Below, in pieces: positions 42,674-52,303 of a stretch of DNA of 64,000 nt (position 1 is the first letter of the stretch; each line of letters opens with the position of its first letter). The DNA is taken from the NCBI RefSeq assembly GCF_022539505.1, contig NW_025900946.1:1-64000 (forward strand), in the 5' to 3' direction. A model generated the notes under the pieces. That model was not told the DNA's origin and searched no databases. It worked only from the letters and a program-made list of their open reading frames with translations. Made by a program: the position numbers and the translations under genes. This stretch comes from Lolium rigidum. Lineage: Eukaryota > Streptophyta > Magnoliopsida > Poales > Poaceae.

Positions 42674-43150
42674 ATGTGTTGTTTGTTCTCACCAAAACAA
42701 AGCTATTATTTTAGCTTTTGGACCAGTTTAGGGGCATAGAGCGCTATCCTAGTGTAGACATAGTATGCCACATGCGCTATGGTCCATAATGTGGCACGCT
42801 ATGCTTTTTTAATTTAAGTGCACCAGTCTTACAGAGATCAAATCATTGTGGCGCTTGGTTGACAGAAACGTTAACTCACAGCATAGCACCTATGTCATAG
42901 GCGCTATGGTCCATATATAGTGTGGCACCAATAGCATAAGCGCTATGCTATTTAAATGTGCTCGCACCGGTGTTTCAGAGAGCAAAACGTCATGGCACTT
43001 TGTCGACGAAACCACAAAGTCACAACATAGCCCTATGTCACTAGCAATATGGTTCATATATAGTGTGGCGCCGATTGCATCGGGGCTATATGCCCAAACT
43101 GGCACAAAAGCTCAAAATTAGCTCTGTTTTGGAGGGAACAAACAACACAT
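42674..43150. mobile_element. TIR element with long arms and internal ~140-bp tandem repeats
   Basis: The left arm 42674-42729, starting ATGTGTTGTTTGTTCTCACC, is matched in inverse by 43096-43150 (GGGAACAAACAACACAT at its end) with some mismatches. Between them are about 2.5 tandem units of ~140 bp, each with CTATGGTCCATA, GTGTGGC and an AGCGCT palindrome. No clear TSD. No coding capacity seen. Confidence 0.7.
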
Positions 43151-43344
43151 AGCAAATTACATCACAACATAGGTACCAATGTTGATAGTACATAATGAAT
43201 GACAACAAAATTTCATGACAACATCGAGGTTAAAAGTTGAAGGTATAGTTTGAGAACATGATTCCAAGTTCAAAACATTACATGGTTCGCAACATGAAGA
43301 AAATTAAGAATCAATTGAGTCGAGCAAGCTCCCTTACCTTTCCT

Positions 43345-43731
43345 CCTCCTCTCATCTTCTTTTTCTTCCTCCCTTTCCCTTGCACGAAGAGCCTCACGAA
43401 GCACCTTCTTGTTGAATTCTCTCTTCTCCCTCTCTATCATTCCGTTATGTTTAAGAAGTGGCTTCTGCCATTTCTTGTTGGTTGCATCTTCACGAAGTTT
43501 CTTCGTCGTTAAAATGTTTAACTTAGCCTACCTGCGCCTCTCTAGATCCTCAAATAACAATTTTTTGCGCTTTTCCATCCCAGTTTTTGCCTCCTCTTGC
43601 TTCTTCCTTCATTTTTTAGAGGCATTTTTAGTTGCTTCCTCCTCAATCACCTTCCTCAGAGCCTCCTTCCAACACCTCAACCTCCCACTTTCCTTGTCCA
43701 GTCGTCCTTGTCCTCCCACACTTTCAAGCAT
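43345..43731 (-). pseudogene. Coiled-coil-like coding remnant
   Basis: The minus strand reads as Glu/Lys/Arg-rich helix: KEALRKVIEEEATKNASKK, stop, RKKQEEAKTGMEKRKKLLFE, then KKLREDATNKKWQKPLLKHN and ALRAREREEEKEDERRRKG. Stops break it, and GT dinucleotides at 43534 and 43340 would serve as donors. Possibly the end of a transposon-associated or host coiled-coil gene. The plus-strand ORFs over the same stretch are the hydrophobic shadow of this frame. Confidence 0.35.
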
Positions 43732-44176
43732 TTTTTTTACCATAGACAACTCTATACAAAGCAGTACTATATTTGGTGCGCCTAGGCAACAGTGTGCACT
43801 CCTTTTATTTATTTTTTTGTATTTCTTGTTTCAAAAAGATTCAAATTTTACTTCGGGAATACATATATATGGTGTCTATATCCGTGCAAAGTTTTCGTAG
43901 AAAACTCATAGTGTTTTGGCCTGTGGGAAATAATTAACAAATTTCTGATAGTATATAGGCACAATATACGTTTATTTTTTCATTTTTTTTGTATTTCCCA
44001 ATTACGACATGTTTTTTGAAACCTCTATCTATCTACGTATTTATTAGCTGAATTTTTTAAGACCAAAAAATATTATTTTCATTTTTTCAAAAAAAAAACG
44101 TGCTCTCCAGAGCACCGATGATCGAGTTTTCGTACTATTCTATTCTTACAGAATTACATGTGCACGCAGTAACTAA
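43732..44176. other. 3' flank of the EXORDIUM-like gene
   Basis: AT-rich with poly(T)/poly(A) tracts near 43970 and 44085. Nothing else recognised. Any 3'UTR of the gene lies in the right-hand part. Confidence 0.4.
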
Positions 44177-45127
44177 TCACACCAAGGTCGAACATGTGGA
44201 CGTGGCCGGGTCGAAGAGCGCGGGAAGCAGGTACTTCCTCCCGCTCGCGCCATTGGCGTTGTAGCTCGCCCCCGTCGTGGCGTCCACCGCCAGGTTCCCG
44301 GCGTACCCGGGGTAGGCGCCGCTGCCGTAGACCCCGGGGCACGCCGTGCACGCCTCCAGCGCCGCGCCCTTGGGCCCCTGGTAGAACCCGTCGCCGAACG
44401 GGTTGGTGACGGCGCCGGCGACCATGCTCGCCACGTTCATCACCATGCCGTCCATGCCCACGTCGCCGCTCGGGGGAGCCAGCGCCGGCGCCTGGGGCCC
44501 GTACGCCGGCTTGTGGAACGGCCACGCGCACTGGCCGGGGCACTGGGACGCGGAGTTGCCGACCCAGACGTACGCCGCGCGCGCCCCGGCGACGGACCCG
44601 TGCAGCCCGCAGCGGCTCATGCAGAAGCCCTCCACGGCCACGTCCTCCGCGGTGAGCACTAGCGCGATTCCGCCCTTGCTTGGTCTGGCCCTCGCTGCCA
44701 GCGCCGGGAGCTGGGAGAGTTTGAGGCTCTTCCCGAGCGAGAAGCGCTCGTCGGAGACCTGGCGGGCGAGCGCCACCTGGGTGATGGTCTTTGGTCCCTG
44801 CGCGGCGGCGCCTTTGGCCTTGGAGAGGTAGAGCTGGTCGATGGTGCCCCACCACTGCGAGACGGACGGGGTTGGTGCTGGGGAGGCGGCGGTGAGGGAG
44901 AGGAGGAAGTCGGAGACGACGGCCTTCTGCGCCGGCGTGAAGCGGCCGTACCAGAGGACGGAGACCGGGATGGCGCCGCGCAGCACGGTGCCGTCGTGGT
45001 ACGTGAGGAGCTCGCTGGGCTGCGGCGTGTACAGCTCCATCAGCCTTCTGCTGGCTCCCAGGGAGCCATGCGCGAGGCTCAGCAGCAGCACGAGCGCGAG
45101 GAGATGGCTCGAGTGTGTGGCGGCCAT
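44177..45127 (-). CDS. EXORDIUM / PHI-1-like secreted protein
   Basis: A single-exon frame of 316 residues, full family length. A signal peptide ([17 protein letters not shown]) covers about residues 8-25, so the protein should be secreted to the cell wall. Family motifs of the phosphate-induced protein 1 group follow: [20 protein letters not shown] (about 40-60), [17 protein letters not shown], a WW pair ([13 protein letters not shown]), [40 protein letters not shown] and PNGDxG-like [19 protein letters not shown], ending with [18 protein letters not shown]. Known members act in brassinosteroid- and sugar-linked growth control, but their biochemical activity is unsettled. The gene is very GC-rich, as many grass single-exon genes are. 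It has a TATA box at a usual distance. No break seen; the strongest host gene in the window. A 233-codon frame over the same DNA is a shadow. Confidence 0.95.
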   Translation of the reverse strand: MAATHSSHLLALVLLLSLAHGSLGASRRLMELYTPQPSELLTYHDGTVLRGAIPVSVLWYGRFTPAQKAVVSDFLLSLTAASPAPTPSVSQWWGTIDQLYLSKAKGAAAQGPKTITQVALARQVSDERFSLGKSLKLSQLPALAARARPSKGGIALVLTAEDVAVEGFCMSRCGLHGSVAGARAAYVWVGNSASQCPGQCAWPFHKPAYGPQAPALAPPSGDVGMDGMVMNVASMVAGAVTNPFGDGFYQGPKGAALEACTACPGVYGSGAYPGYAGNLAVDATTGASYNANGASGRKYLLPALFDPATSTCSTLV

Positions 45128-45237
45128 TTTCGATGCTTGGAGCTAGTGGAAGTGGCAGCTTGCTGATACTAGCTGAAGATCTTGAGTGGAAGAGGTGTAC
45201 GTGTCTGGGTGTGGTTTTGGAGGCGGTTTTGGGTGGG

Positions 45238-45243
45238 TTTTAT
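45238..45243 (-). promoter_or_regulatory. TATA box of the EXORDIUM-like gene
   Basis: On the minus strand ACCTATAAAACCCACCC lies about 111 bp upstream of the start codon, fitting a TATA box with a leader of ~80 nt. Confidence 0.65.
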
Positions 45244-45417
45244 AGGTTCGATCTTGGCGCGTGGTATGGCATGTCGGAGTTTCGTGTACCCTTCCTGGCC
45301 ATACGGCCCATGCTTTGGGTTGTGTTGGGTTGGGTTGCCGCCTCTGTTTCCGCTAGGTATGGCTTTCGGTTGACTCGGTGGGAAGCAGCTGGCTGATTAG
45401 CCTTCGTCTGGACCGAC

Positions 45418-45467
45418 GGCGACGCGCGCTCATTTTTTTTTTTTGAGGGTGGCGACGCGCGCTCATT
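45418..45467 (-). mobile_element. Tiny retroposed insertion: 17-bp TSD around an oligo-A tail
   Basis: GGCGACGCGCGCTCATT occurs at 45418-45434 and 45451-45467. Between them are ten T and GAGGGT. On the minus strand this is a 6-bp body plus poly(A), consistent with an extremely 5'-truncated LINE-driven insertion. It lies about 290 bp upstream of the EXORDIUM-like start. Confidence 0.6.
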
Positions 45468-45553
45468 GGCCCGTCGTTTCCCCGCACGCCAGACAACATT
45501 CATTCCTACTCATGCAGCTCCGATGTTCATCGCACGGAGCAACGGAGCAATGA

Positions 45554-46560
45554 GGCCATCTCCAGCGGCGGCGCGACGCATTTTAGTGTCCGGAAATGTC
45601 TGCGCGCATCCGTTTGTGTTGGCTAAAATGGTCGAAATCGATCGCGCGTCCGTTGCGTCGGGGTGGCTCCAGCGGCACGACGCATTTTTTGGCCCAAACA
45701 TTTTTTTTAACATGAAAACATAATTTGCATAGTTAAAAAAAACCCTAAACGCGTGCGCCTACTGCTGCTCTTCGTCGCTGTCGAGCACGATGAGCTCCGG
45801 TATCACCCACGGCCAGTTGTCATCCGGGGGAGCGTACGCCGGGGGCGCCGGCGGTGCTGGAGGTGGAGGCGCCCAGGGCTGTGGCTGTGGCGGCGGTGGA
45901 GGCGCCCAGGGATGCGGCTGTGCCGGCGGTGGAGGCGCCCAGGGATGCGGATGTGGCGGCGGTGGAGGCAACCAGGGATGTGGCTGTGGAGGAGGAGCCC
46001 AGGGGTTGTACGGCGGCGGTTGTGGCGCGGCCGAGTCCTGTAGCGCCAGTCGCAGCGCTTCATCCTCCGACAGGCCCGGCGGCGTAGCGGGGCAGCGGCG
46101 GCTGCACTGGTGAGTCGTTCTCGGAGACGAGGACGCCGAGCTTTGCCATCTCGTCGTCCGTCATGTTCTCGAGGAAGTCAAATGTGCGGCCCTCCGCCAT
46201 GGCCTGCTGCCATTCGTGGAAGACGGCTGCGACGTAGTCATCGCTGTCGTCCTTGACCTCGTTATGGTAGGCGAGCGTCTCGATGTAGTCGATGTCGTCG
46301 TCGTAGTCGTCGTACTCGCCGTTGTCGTGGTCGTCGTCGTCGTCGTCGTTGTACTTCACGCGCGGCGGCGCCTGCTGTCTTCGTGGACGAGTCGGCGGTG
46401 GACGGTCGAAGGGAAAATCCCTGTCGCCCATGAAGCCCGCCCTCCTCTTGCTATCCGTCTCGGTCGACAGATAGGTACGCCAACTTTCAGAGTCGATGGC
46501 ATACGCTGGATCAACGCGGAGGTCCGGCGGCAGGTAACGCCTCCTTCGCAAAAGAAAAGA
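45554..46560 (-). mobile_element. Harbinger-like element fragment with ORF
   Basis: The left tip GGCCATCTCCAGCGGCGGCG resembles grass Harbinger ends (compare the end at 29934). A minus-strand coding region fills the rest to about 46551. The right end is lost beside the next TIR element, and no TSD is found. Confidence 0.5.
45759..46551 (-). pseudogene. Transposon-associated hypothetical protein, one frameshift
   Basis: The frame opens MRRRRYLPPDLRVDPAYAID at 46551, has a long Asp-rich run near 46350-46270 and HEWQQAMAEGRTFDFLENMT, and stops at 46060. Just before, another frame continues LSEDEALRLALQDS, then a Pro/His/Trp repeat (PHPHPWAPPPP units, about 45970-45840) and ends LIVLDSDEEQQ at 45759. 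One indel near 46080-46090 would join the two. It has no catalytic motif; proteins like this accompany grass Harbinger elements, inferred from its position. The plus-strand Gly/Cys-rich frame over the repeat is a shadow. Confidence 0.5.
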
Positions 46561-46570
46561 AAGAGGTGAT

Positions 46571-47231
46571 TACACAAAAACTACAACTTCAGGTGCACAT
46601 ATTACATAAAACCACAACTTTTGTACTTGTTTTCAAAACCACAACTTCGGAGCAAATTAGCAAAAAAAAAACAACTATCATGTTTTTGCCATTTTAACCC
46701 TAAAACTGAAGCTAGGGCCCACATGTTGGGGCCATGAATTTCCGTGAGTTGTTGGTGGTACATCTCTCGGCCACAATATCTACATGACCGCCACTCTTGA
46801 TCCGTATCCGTACGTGTTGGCATTGTGTTCGTCGCCCCGAGTGCAAGGTGGGTGGAGGGGTACCGGGGATGGTGAACCTTTTCCATCCATCCCATCGAGT
46901 CATCGACGTTGCAAGTCTTGCTATATCGTCGTCGACACTATAACTCCGCATCGAGCTTCCACCACCACCCTCGCCTCTGAGCAAGGGGTTTTGGGACAAT
47001 GGTGAACTGGTTCGTCTCGCCCAATCTCTCGATCCCTATCTATCGAGAGTTGACCGTAAGCCATTTTAGCCCACATGTGAGTCTGAACGCAAGTTTTAAC
47101 ACTAAAATATAGAAAATATGGCATTTAGATTCGTCAATAATTAGTGGTAAAGTTGTGGTTTTCCAAATATAATCCCAAAAGTTATGCTTTTATCTAAAAA
47201 GTGCGCCTGAATTAAGTTGTGGTTTTGTGTA
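46571..47231. mobile_element. TIR element, ~660 bp
   Basis: The left end ATTACACAAAAACTACAACT ... CAGGTGCAC is mirrored by GTGCGCCTGAATTAAGTTGT ... TTTGTGTAAT at 47197-47231. Shorter inverted stretches (AAAACCACAACTTT) follow inside. No credible ORF. TSD not resolved; possibly Mutator-like. Confidence 0.6.
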
Positions 47232-47248
47232 ATAAACGGTACCGCAAC

Positions 47249-47640
47249 AGTGTCTTGCTAAATACAGTACTAGTAAAGTCTGTACCGCAACTAGCAAGCG
47301 CCAAAACTCGCCAATGTACCCATGTCTGTTTACCGGATGGCAAGTGTCTTGAATTCCAGGGAGAGAAATGTTATTTCCTCAAAATAAATATTATCTGATG
47401 ATACCGAGGGCAATTGGGCAGCAGAAACCCCTAGAAGCAAGCTTATGACGTCCCAGCTCTGCCAAGGATGGAAGCTAAATCGTGTCTTGTTATGTACTTC
47501 TCGTAAAGTCTGTACTGCAACTAGCACAGCGCCAAAATTTGCACATGTACGTATGTGTGTATACGGGATAACACGTGTCTTGAATTCAAGGGGAAAGAAA
47601 CGTTATTTCCTCAAAATAAATACTAGCTGACCATAATACT
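47249..47640. repeat. Two-copy tandem duplication, ~236-bp spacing
   Basis: GTGTCTTG...GTAAAGTCTGTACCGCAACTAG...TTATTTCCTCAAAATAAATA at 47249-47405 recurs at 47485-47640 with about 15-20% differences. Function unknown. Confidence 0.8.
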
Positions 47641-47759
47641 GAACGTAATCTGGCAACCTTACTAGTCCAAAAGTTGTGGTTTGAACCTTACCACTCTGTT
47701 CAGAGTGGACGATCCCACAGCTGTCATTGCTACAGAATGATAATATATCTCGTCGGCAA

Positions 47760-48072
47760 ACAATAATTGAAAAAAATAGATTTTAGGTTTACATGAATAA
47801 TTTTGAAGAGAGTAAAATACATTTTCTTTAAATTTGATTGGAAAAGTATTGGTAATGGTGGAAGAACTAGATTTTTGAGAGATTGGGGTTTGGTGACAAT
47901 TATTTCTGTATTAAATCTAATACTCGTGTATAATCTTAGGTTTAGTGCAAATATTTCAGTTTATGATGTTTTTAATCAGACGATGGGGTATGGTTAGAAG
48001 AAATCTGTGGGGCGAAACAGATGTACACTCGCAAAAGTTGAATTTCTTTGTAAAGCTATTGTGTTGATAGAC
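47760..48072 (+). mobile_element. LINE remnant (region after the RT)
   Basis: The frame 47803-47997 reads SIGNGGRTRFLRDWG then LYNLRF-like NLRFSANISVYDVFNQ, the segment between RT and zinc knuckle in plant LINE ORF2. It is cut at the target site of the next LINE. Confidence 0.6.
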
Positions 48073-48337
48073 AAAGATGATGCATGTACTGAAGAGATGA
48101 CTACTCCAGTCATTGATATTCAGGGTTGTACCCCCACATGACTAACTTAGCATAGCTGACAGAGCCTTTCAGTGAAAAAGAAATCATGAGAGCTATTAAA
48201 GATATTCCTAGGGATAAAAGTCCTGGACCGGACGGTTTTGGGTCTGGATTCTATCAAGATTTTTGGCTTCTAATCAAAGAGGATGTTGTGAAATTCTTTG
48301 ACTAGTTCTATCGTGGTGATACTAAACTAGAAGGACT

Positions 48338-49932
48338 TGATACGTCTCCAACGTATCGATAATTTCTTATGTTCCATGCTACTTTATTGATGATACCTAC
48401 ATGTTTCATGCACATTATATGTCATATTTATGCATTTTCTGGAACTAACCTATTAACGAGATGCCGAAGAGCCAGTTGTTGTTTTCTGCTGTTTTTGGTT
48501 TCAGAAATCCTAGTAAGGAAATATTCTCGGAATTGGACGAAATCTTCGCCCAGGGTCCTATTTTTGCACGGAGCTTCCGGAAGACCGAAGAGATAACGAA
48601 GTGGGGCGACGAGGCGCCGCCACCATAGGGCCGCGCGGCCGGAGGGGGCCCGCACCGCCCTATGGTGTGGGCCCCTCGTCGGCCCCCCGACCTACCCTTC
48701 CGCCTACTTAAAGCCTCCGTCGCGAAACCCCCGCACCGAGAGCCACGATACGGAAAACCTTCCGGAGACGCCGCCGCCGCGAATCCCATCTCGGGGGATT
48801 CAGGAGATCGCCTCCGGCACCCTGCCGGAGAAGGGATTCATCTCCCGGAGGACTCTTCATCGCCATGATCGCCTCCGGAGTGATGAGTGAGTAGTTCACC
48901 CCTGGACCATGGGTCCATAGCGGTAGCTAGATGGTCGTCTTCTCCTTGTTGTGCTTCATTGTTGGATCTTGTGAGCTGCCTAACATGATCAAGATCATCT
49001 ATCCGTAATACTATATGTTGTGTTTGTCGGGATCCGATGGATAGAGAATACTATGTTATGGTGATTATCAATCTATTGTTTATGTGTTGTTTATGATCTT
49101 GCATGCTCTCCGTTATTAGTAGAGGCTCTGGCCAAGTTTGTACTCTTAACTCCAAGAGGGAGTATTTATGCTCGATAGTGGGTTCATGCCTTCATTGACA
49201 CCGGGACGAGTGACGAGAAAGTTCTAAGGTTGTGATGTGCTTGGTGCCACTAGGGATAAAACATTGATTCTATGTCTAAGGATGCGGTTGTCGATTACAT
49301 TACGCACCATACTTAATGCAATTGTCTGTTGCTTAGCAACTTAATACTGAATGGGGTTCGGATGATAACTCTGAAGGTGGACTTTTTAGGCATAGATGCG
49401 GTTGGATGGCGGTCTATGTACTTTGTCGTAATGCCCAATTAAATCTCACTATATTTATCATATCATGTATATGCATTGTTATGCCCTTCTCTATTTGTCA
49501 ATTGCCCGACCGTAATTTGTTCACCCAACATGCTTTTATCTTATGGGAGAGACACCTCTAGTGAACTGTGGACCCCGGTCCTATTCTTTACATAGCATAC
49601 AATCTCATCGCAACTGTGTTTTACTATTTTCTTGCAAACAATCATCTTCCACTCGATACGCTTAATCCTTTGTTACAGCAAGCCGGTGAGATTGACAACC
49701 TCACTGTTTCGTTGGGGCAAAGTACTTTGATTTTGTTGTGCAGATTCCACGTTGGCGTCGGAATCCCTGTTGTTACGCCGCATCACATTTCGCCACCATC
49801 AACCTTCAACGTGCTTCTTGGCTCCCTACTGGTTCGATTAAACCTTGGTTTCTTTCGAGGGAAAACTTGCTACTGTGCGCATCATACCTTCCTCTTGGGG
49901 TTCCCAACGAACGTGTGAGTTACACGCCATCA
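48338..49932 (+). repeat. 5' LTR
   Basis: Starts TGATACGTCTCCAACGTATC and ends GTTACACGCCATCA. CGCCTACTTAAAGCC near 48707 could be the core promoter. ORFs inside are in several frames and not credible. Confidence 0.95.
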
Positions 49933-49942
49933 AGCTCTTTTC

Positions 49943-49960
49943 TGACGCCGTTGCCGGGGA
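49943..49960 (+). promoter_or_regulatory. Primer-binding site (tRNA-Asp type)
   Basis: TGACGCCGTTGCCGGGGA lies 10 bp after the 5' LTR. It differs by one base from the tRNA-Asp complement used by Athila-type elements. Confidence 0.75.
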
Positions 49961-50185
49961 GATCAAGACACGCTGCAAGGGGAGTCTCCACTTCTCAATC
50001 TCTTTACTTTGTTTTTGTCTTGCTTTATTTTATTTACTACTTTGTTTGCTGCACCTAAACAAAACACAAAAAAATTAGTTGCTAGTTTTACTTTATTTAC
50101 TGTCTTGCTTTCCATATCAAAAACACACACAAAATTAGTTACTTGCATTTACTTTATCTAGTTTGTTTTATTTACTGTTGCTAAA

Positions 50186-51572
50186 ATGAATACCCCTGAA
50201 AATACTAAGTTGTGTGACTTCACAAATGCAAATAATAATGATTTCCTATGCACACCTATTGCTCCACCTGCTACTACAGCAGAATTCTTTGAAATTAAAC
50301 CCGCTTTCTTGAACCTGGTCATGAGAGATCAATTTTCCGGTGTTAGTTACGATGATGCTGCTGCCCATCTCAATAATTTTGTTGAACTTTGTGAAATGCA
50401 AAAGTATAAGGATGTAGATGGTGATATTATTAAATTGAAAGTGTTTCCTTTCTCATTAAGAGGAAGAGCTAAAGATTGGTTGCTATCTTTGCCTAAGAAT
50501 AGTATTGATTCATGGACTAAATGTAAGGATGCTTTTATTGGTAGATATTATCCTCCCGCTAAAATTATATCTTTGAGAAGTAGCATAATGAATTTTAAGC
50601 AATTAGATACTGAACATGTTGCTCAAGCATGGGAGAGAATGAAAACTTTGGTAAAGAATTGCCCAACCCATGGACTGACTACTTGGATGATCATCCAAAC
50701 CTTCTATGCCAGGACTAAATTTTTCTTCGCGGAATTCATTGGATTCAGCTGCTGGAGGTACCTTTATGTCCATCACATTGGGGGCGGCTACAAAACTTCT
50801 TGATGATATGATGATAAATTACTCTGAATGGCACACGGAAAGAGCTCCACAAGGTAAGAAGGTAAATTCTGTTGAAGAAACCTCTTCCTTGAGTGATAAG
50901 ATTGATGTGATTATGTCTATGCTTGTGAATGGTAGATCTAATGTTGATCCAAATAATGTTCCTTTAGCTTCATTGGTTGCTCAAGAAGAAAATGTTGATG
51001 TGAATTTCATTAAAAACAATAATTTCAACAACAATGCTTATAGGAACAACTCTGGTAATAACTATAGGCCATATCCTTCTGCTAATGGTAATGGTTATGG
51101 TAATTCTTATGGGAATTCTTACAACAATAATAGGAGTGTACCCTCTGGTCTTGAAGCCATGCTTAAAGAATTTATTAGTACACAAACTTCTTTTAACAAA
51201 TCTGTTGAGGAAAAGCTTGATAAAATTGATACTATTGCTTCTAGAGTTGATAGACTTGCCTCTGATATTAATCTTTTAAAATTGAAAGTTATGCCTAATA
51301 ATGATATTGATAATAAGATTACTACTACAGCAAATGCCATCCAAGTTAGAATTAATGAGAATATAAGATTAATGGCTGAATTGCGTGCTAGGTGGGATAG
51401 AGAAGAAAATGAAAAACTAGCTAAAGAGAATAATGTAGCTAAAGTTTGGACTATTACCACCACTAGTAATGTTAATTCTTCACATGTTGCTGCACCTCCT
51501 ACTATCAATGGTAAAATAATTGGTGTTGGCAATGTTTCTACTCCTAGTGCAAAGCGTACAAAACTGCTCTGA
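50186..51572 (+). pseudogene. Gag of the LTR element, frameshifted
   Basis: ATG 50186 opens MNTPENTKLCDFTNANNNDF. The retrotransposon gag domain follows: LNNFVELCEMQKYKDVDGD, FSLRGRAKDWLLSLPKNSI and CKDAFIGRYYPPAKI (about residues 65-130). Near 50712 the frame shifts and continues as GLNFSSRNSLDSAAGGTFMS, then an Asn/Tyr/Gly-rich linker and a helical part, to about 51560 where a second shift occurs. No CCHC knuckle is evident. Gag would form the particle in which the RNA is copied. The two shifts block a complete product from this copy. Confidence 0.8.
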
Positions 51573-52303
51573 AATTGCTAAAGCTGCTGAAACCGCTTGT
51601 GATAAAGCTGCTGAAATTTTTTCCAACCTTGGGAACAATGATCCCATTGCTGTAGCTCATAATGATTTAGACTTTGATGATTGCCACATCTCTGAAGTTA
51701 TAAAGTTCTTACAAAAACTTGCTAAAAGTCCTAATGCTAGTGCTATAAATTTAGCCTTTACAAAACATATTACAAATGCTCTCATAAAAGCTAGAGAAGA
51801 GAAACTAAAACTTGAAACTTCTATTCCTAGAAAGTTAGAAGATGGTTGGGAGCCCATCATTAAAATGAAATTCAATGACTTTGAATGTAATGCTTTATGT
51901 GATCTTGGTGCAAGTATTTACTGTTATGCCTAAAAAGATTTATGATATGCTTGACTTGCCACCATTGAAGAATAGTTATTTGGATGTTAATCTTGCCGAT
52001 AATGTTAAAAAGAAACCTTTGGGGAGGATTGATAATGTGCGCATTACGGTTAACAATAACCTTGTCCCCGTTGATTTTGTTGTTTTGGATATCGAATGCA
52101 ATGCATCTTGTCCTATTGTGTTGGGAAGACCTTTTCTTCGAACTGTTGGTGCTGTTATTGATATGAGGGAAGGTAATATTAAATATCAATTTCCTCTCAA
52201 GAAAGGTATGGAACACTTCCCTAGAAAGAGAATGAAGTTGCCTTTTGATTCTATTATTAGAACAAGTTATGATGTTGATGCTTCTACTCTCGATGTTACT
52301 TGA
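51560..52303 (+). pseudogene. Aspartic protease region of the LTR element
   Basis: The frame resumes with CSEIAKAAETACDKAAEIFS and reaches ALCDLGASI, whose DLGAS is the retropepsin active-site pattern. One extra base near 51918 shifts the frame; the next frame continues MPKKIYDMLDLPPLKNSYLD, VDFVVLDIECNASCPIVLGR and a short basic tail, stopping at 52303. No RT follows. The protease would mature Gag. Confidence 0.8.

Noticed and set aside
44154..44855. A 233-codon minus-strand frame within the EXORDIUM-like gene
   Set aside because: Shadow frame created by high GC at third positions; the family motifs are all in the 316-residue frame.
45790..46113. Plus-strand Gly/Gln/Cys-rich ORF with regular repeats
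   Set aside because: It is the complement of the Pro/His/Trp repeat in the minus-strand transposon-associated protein, which has acidic, helix-like flanking sequence and looks like the real frame.
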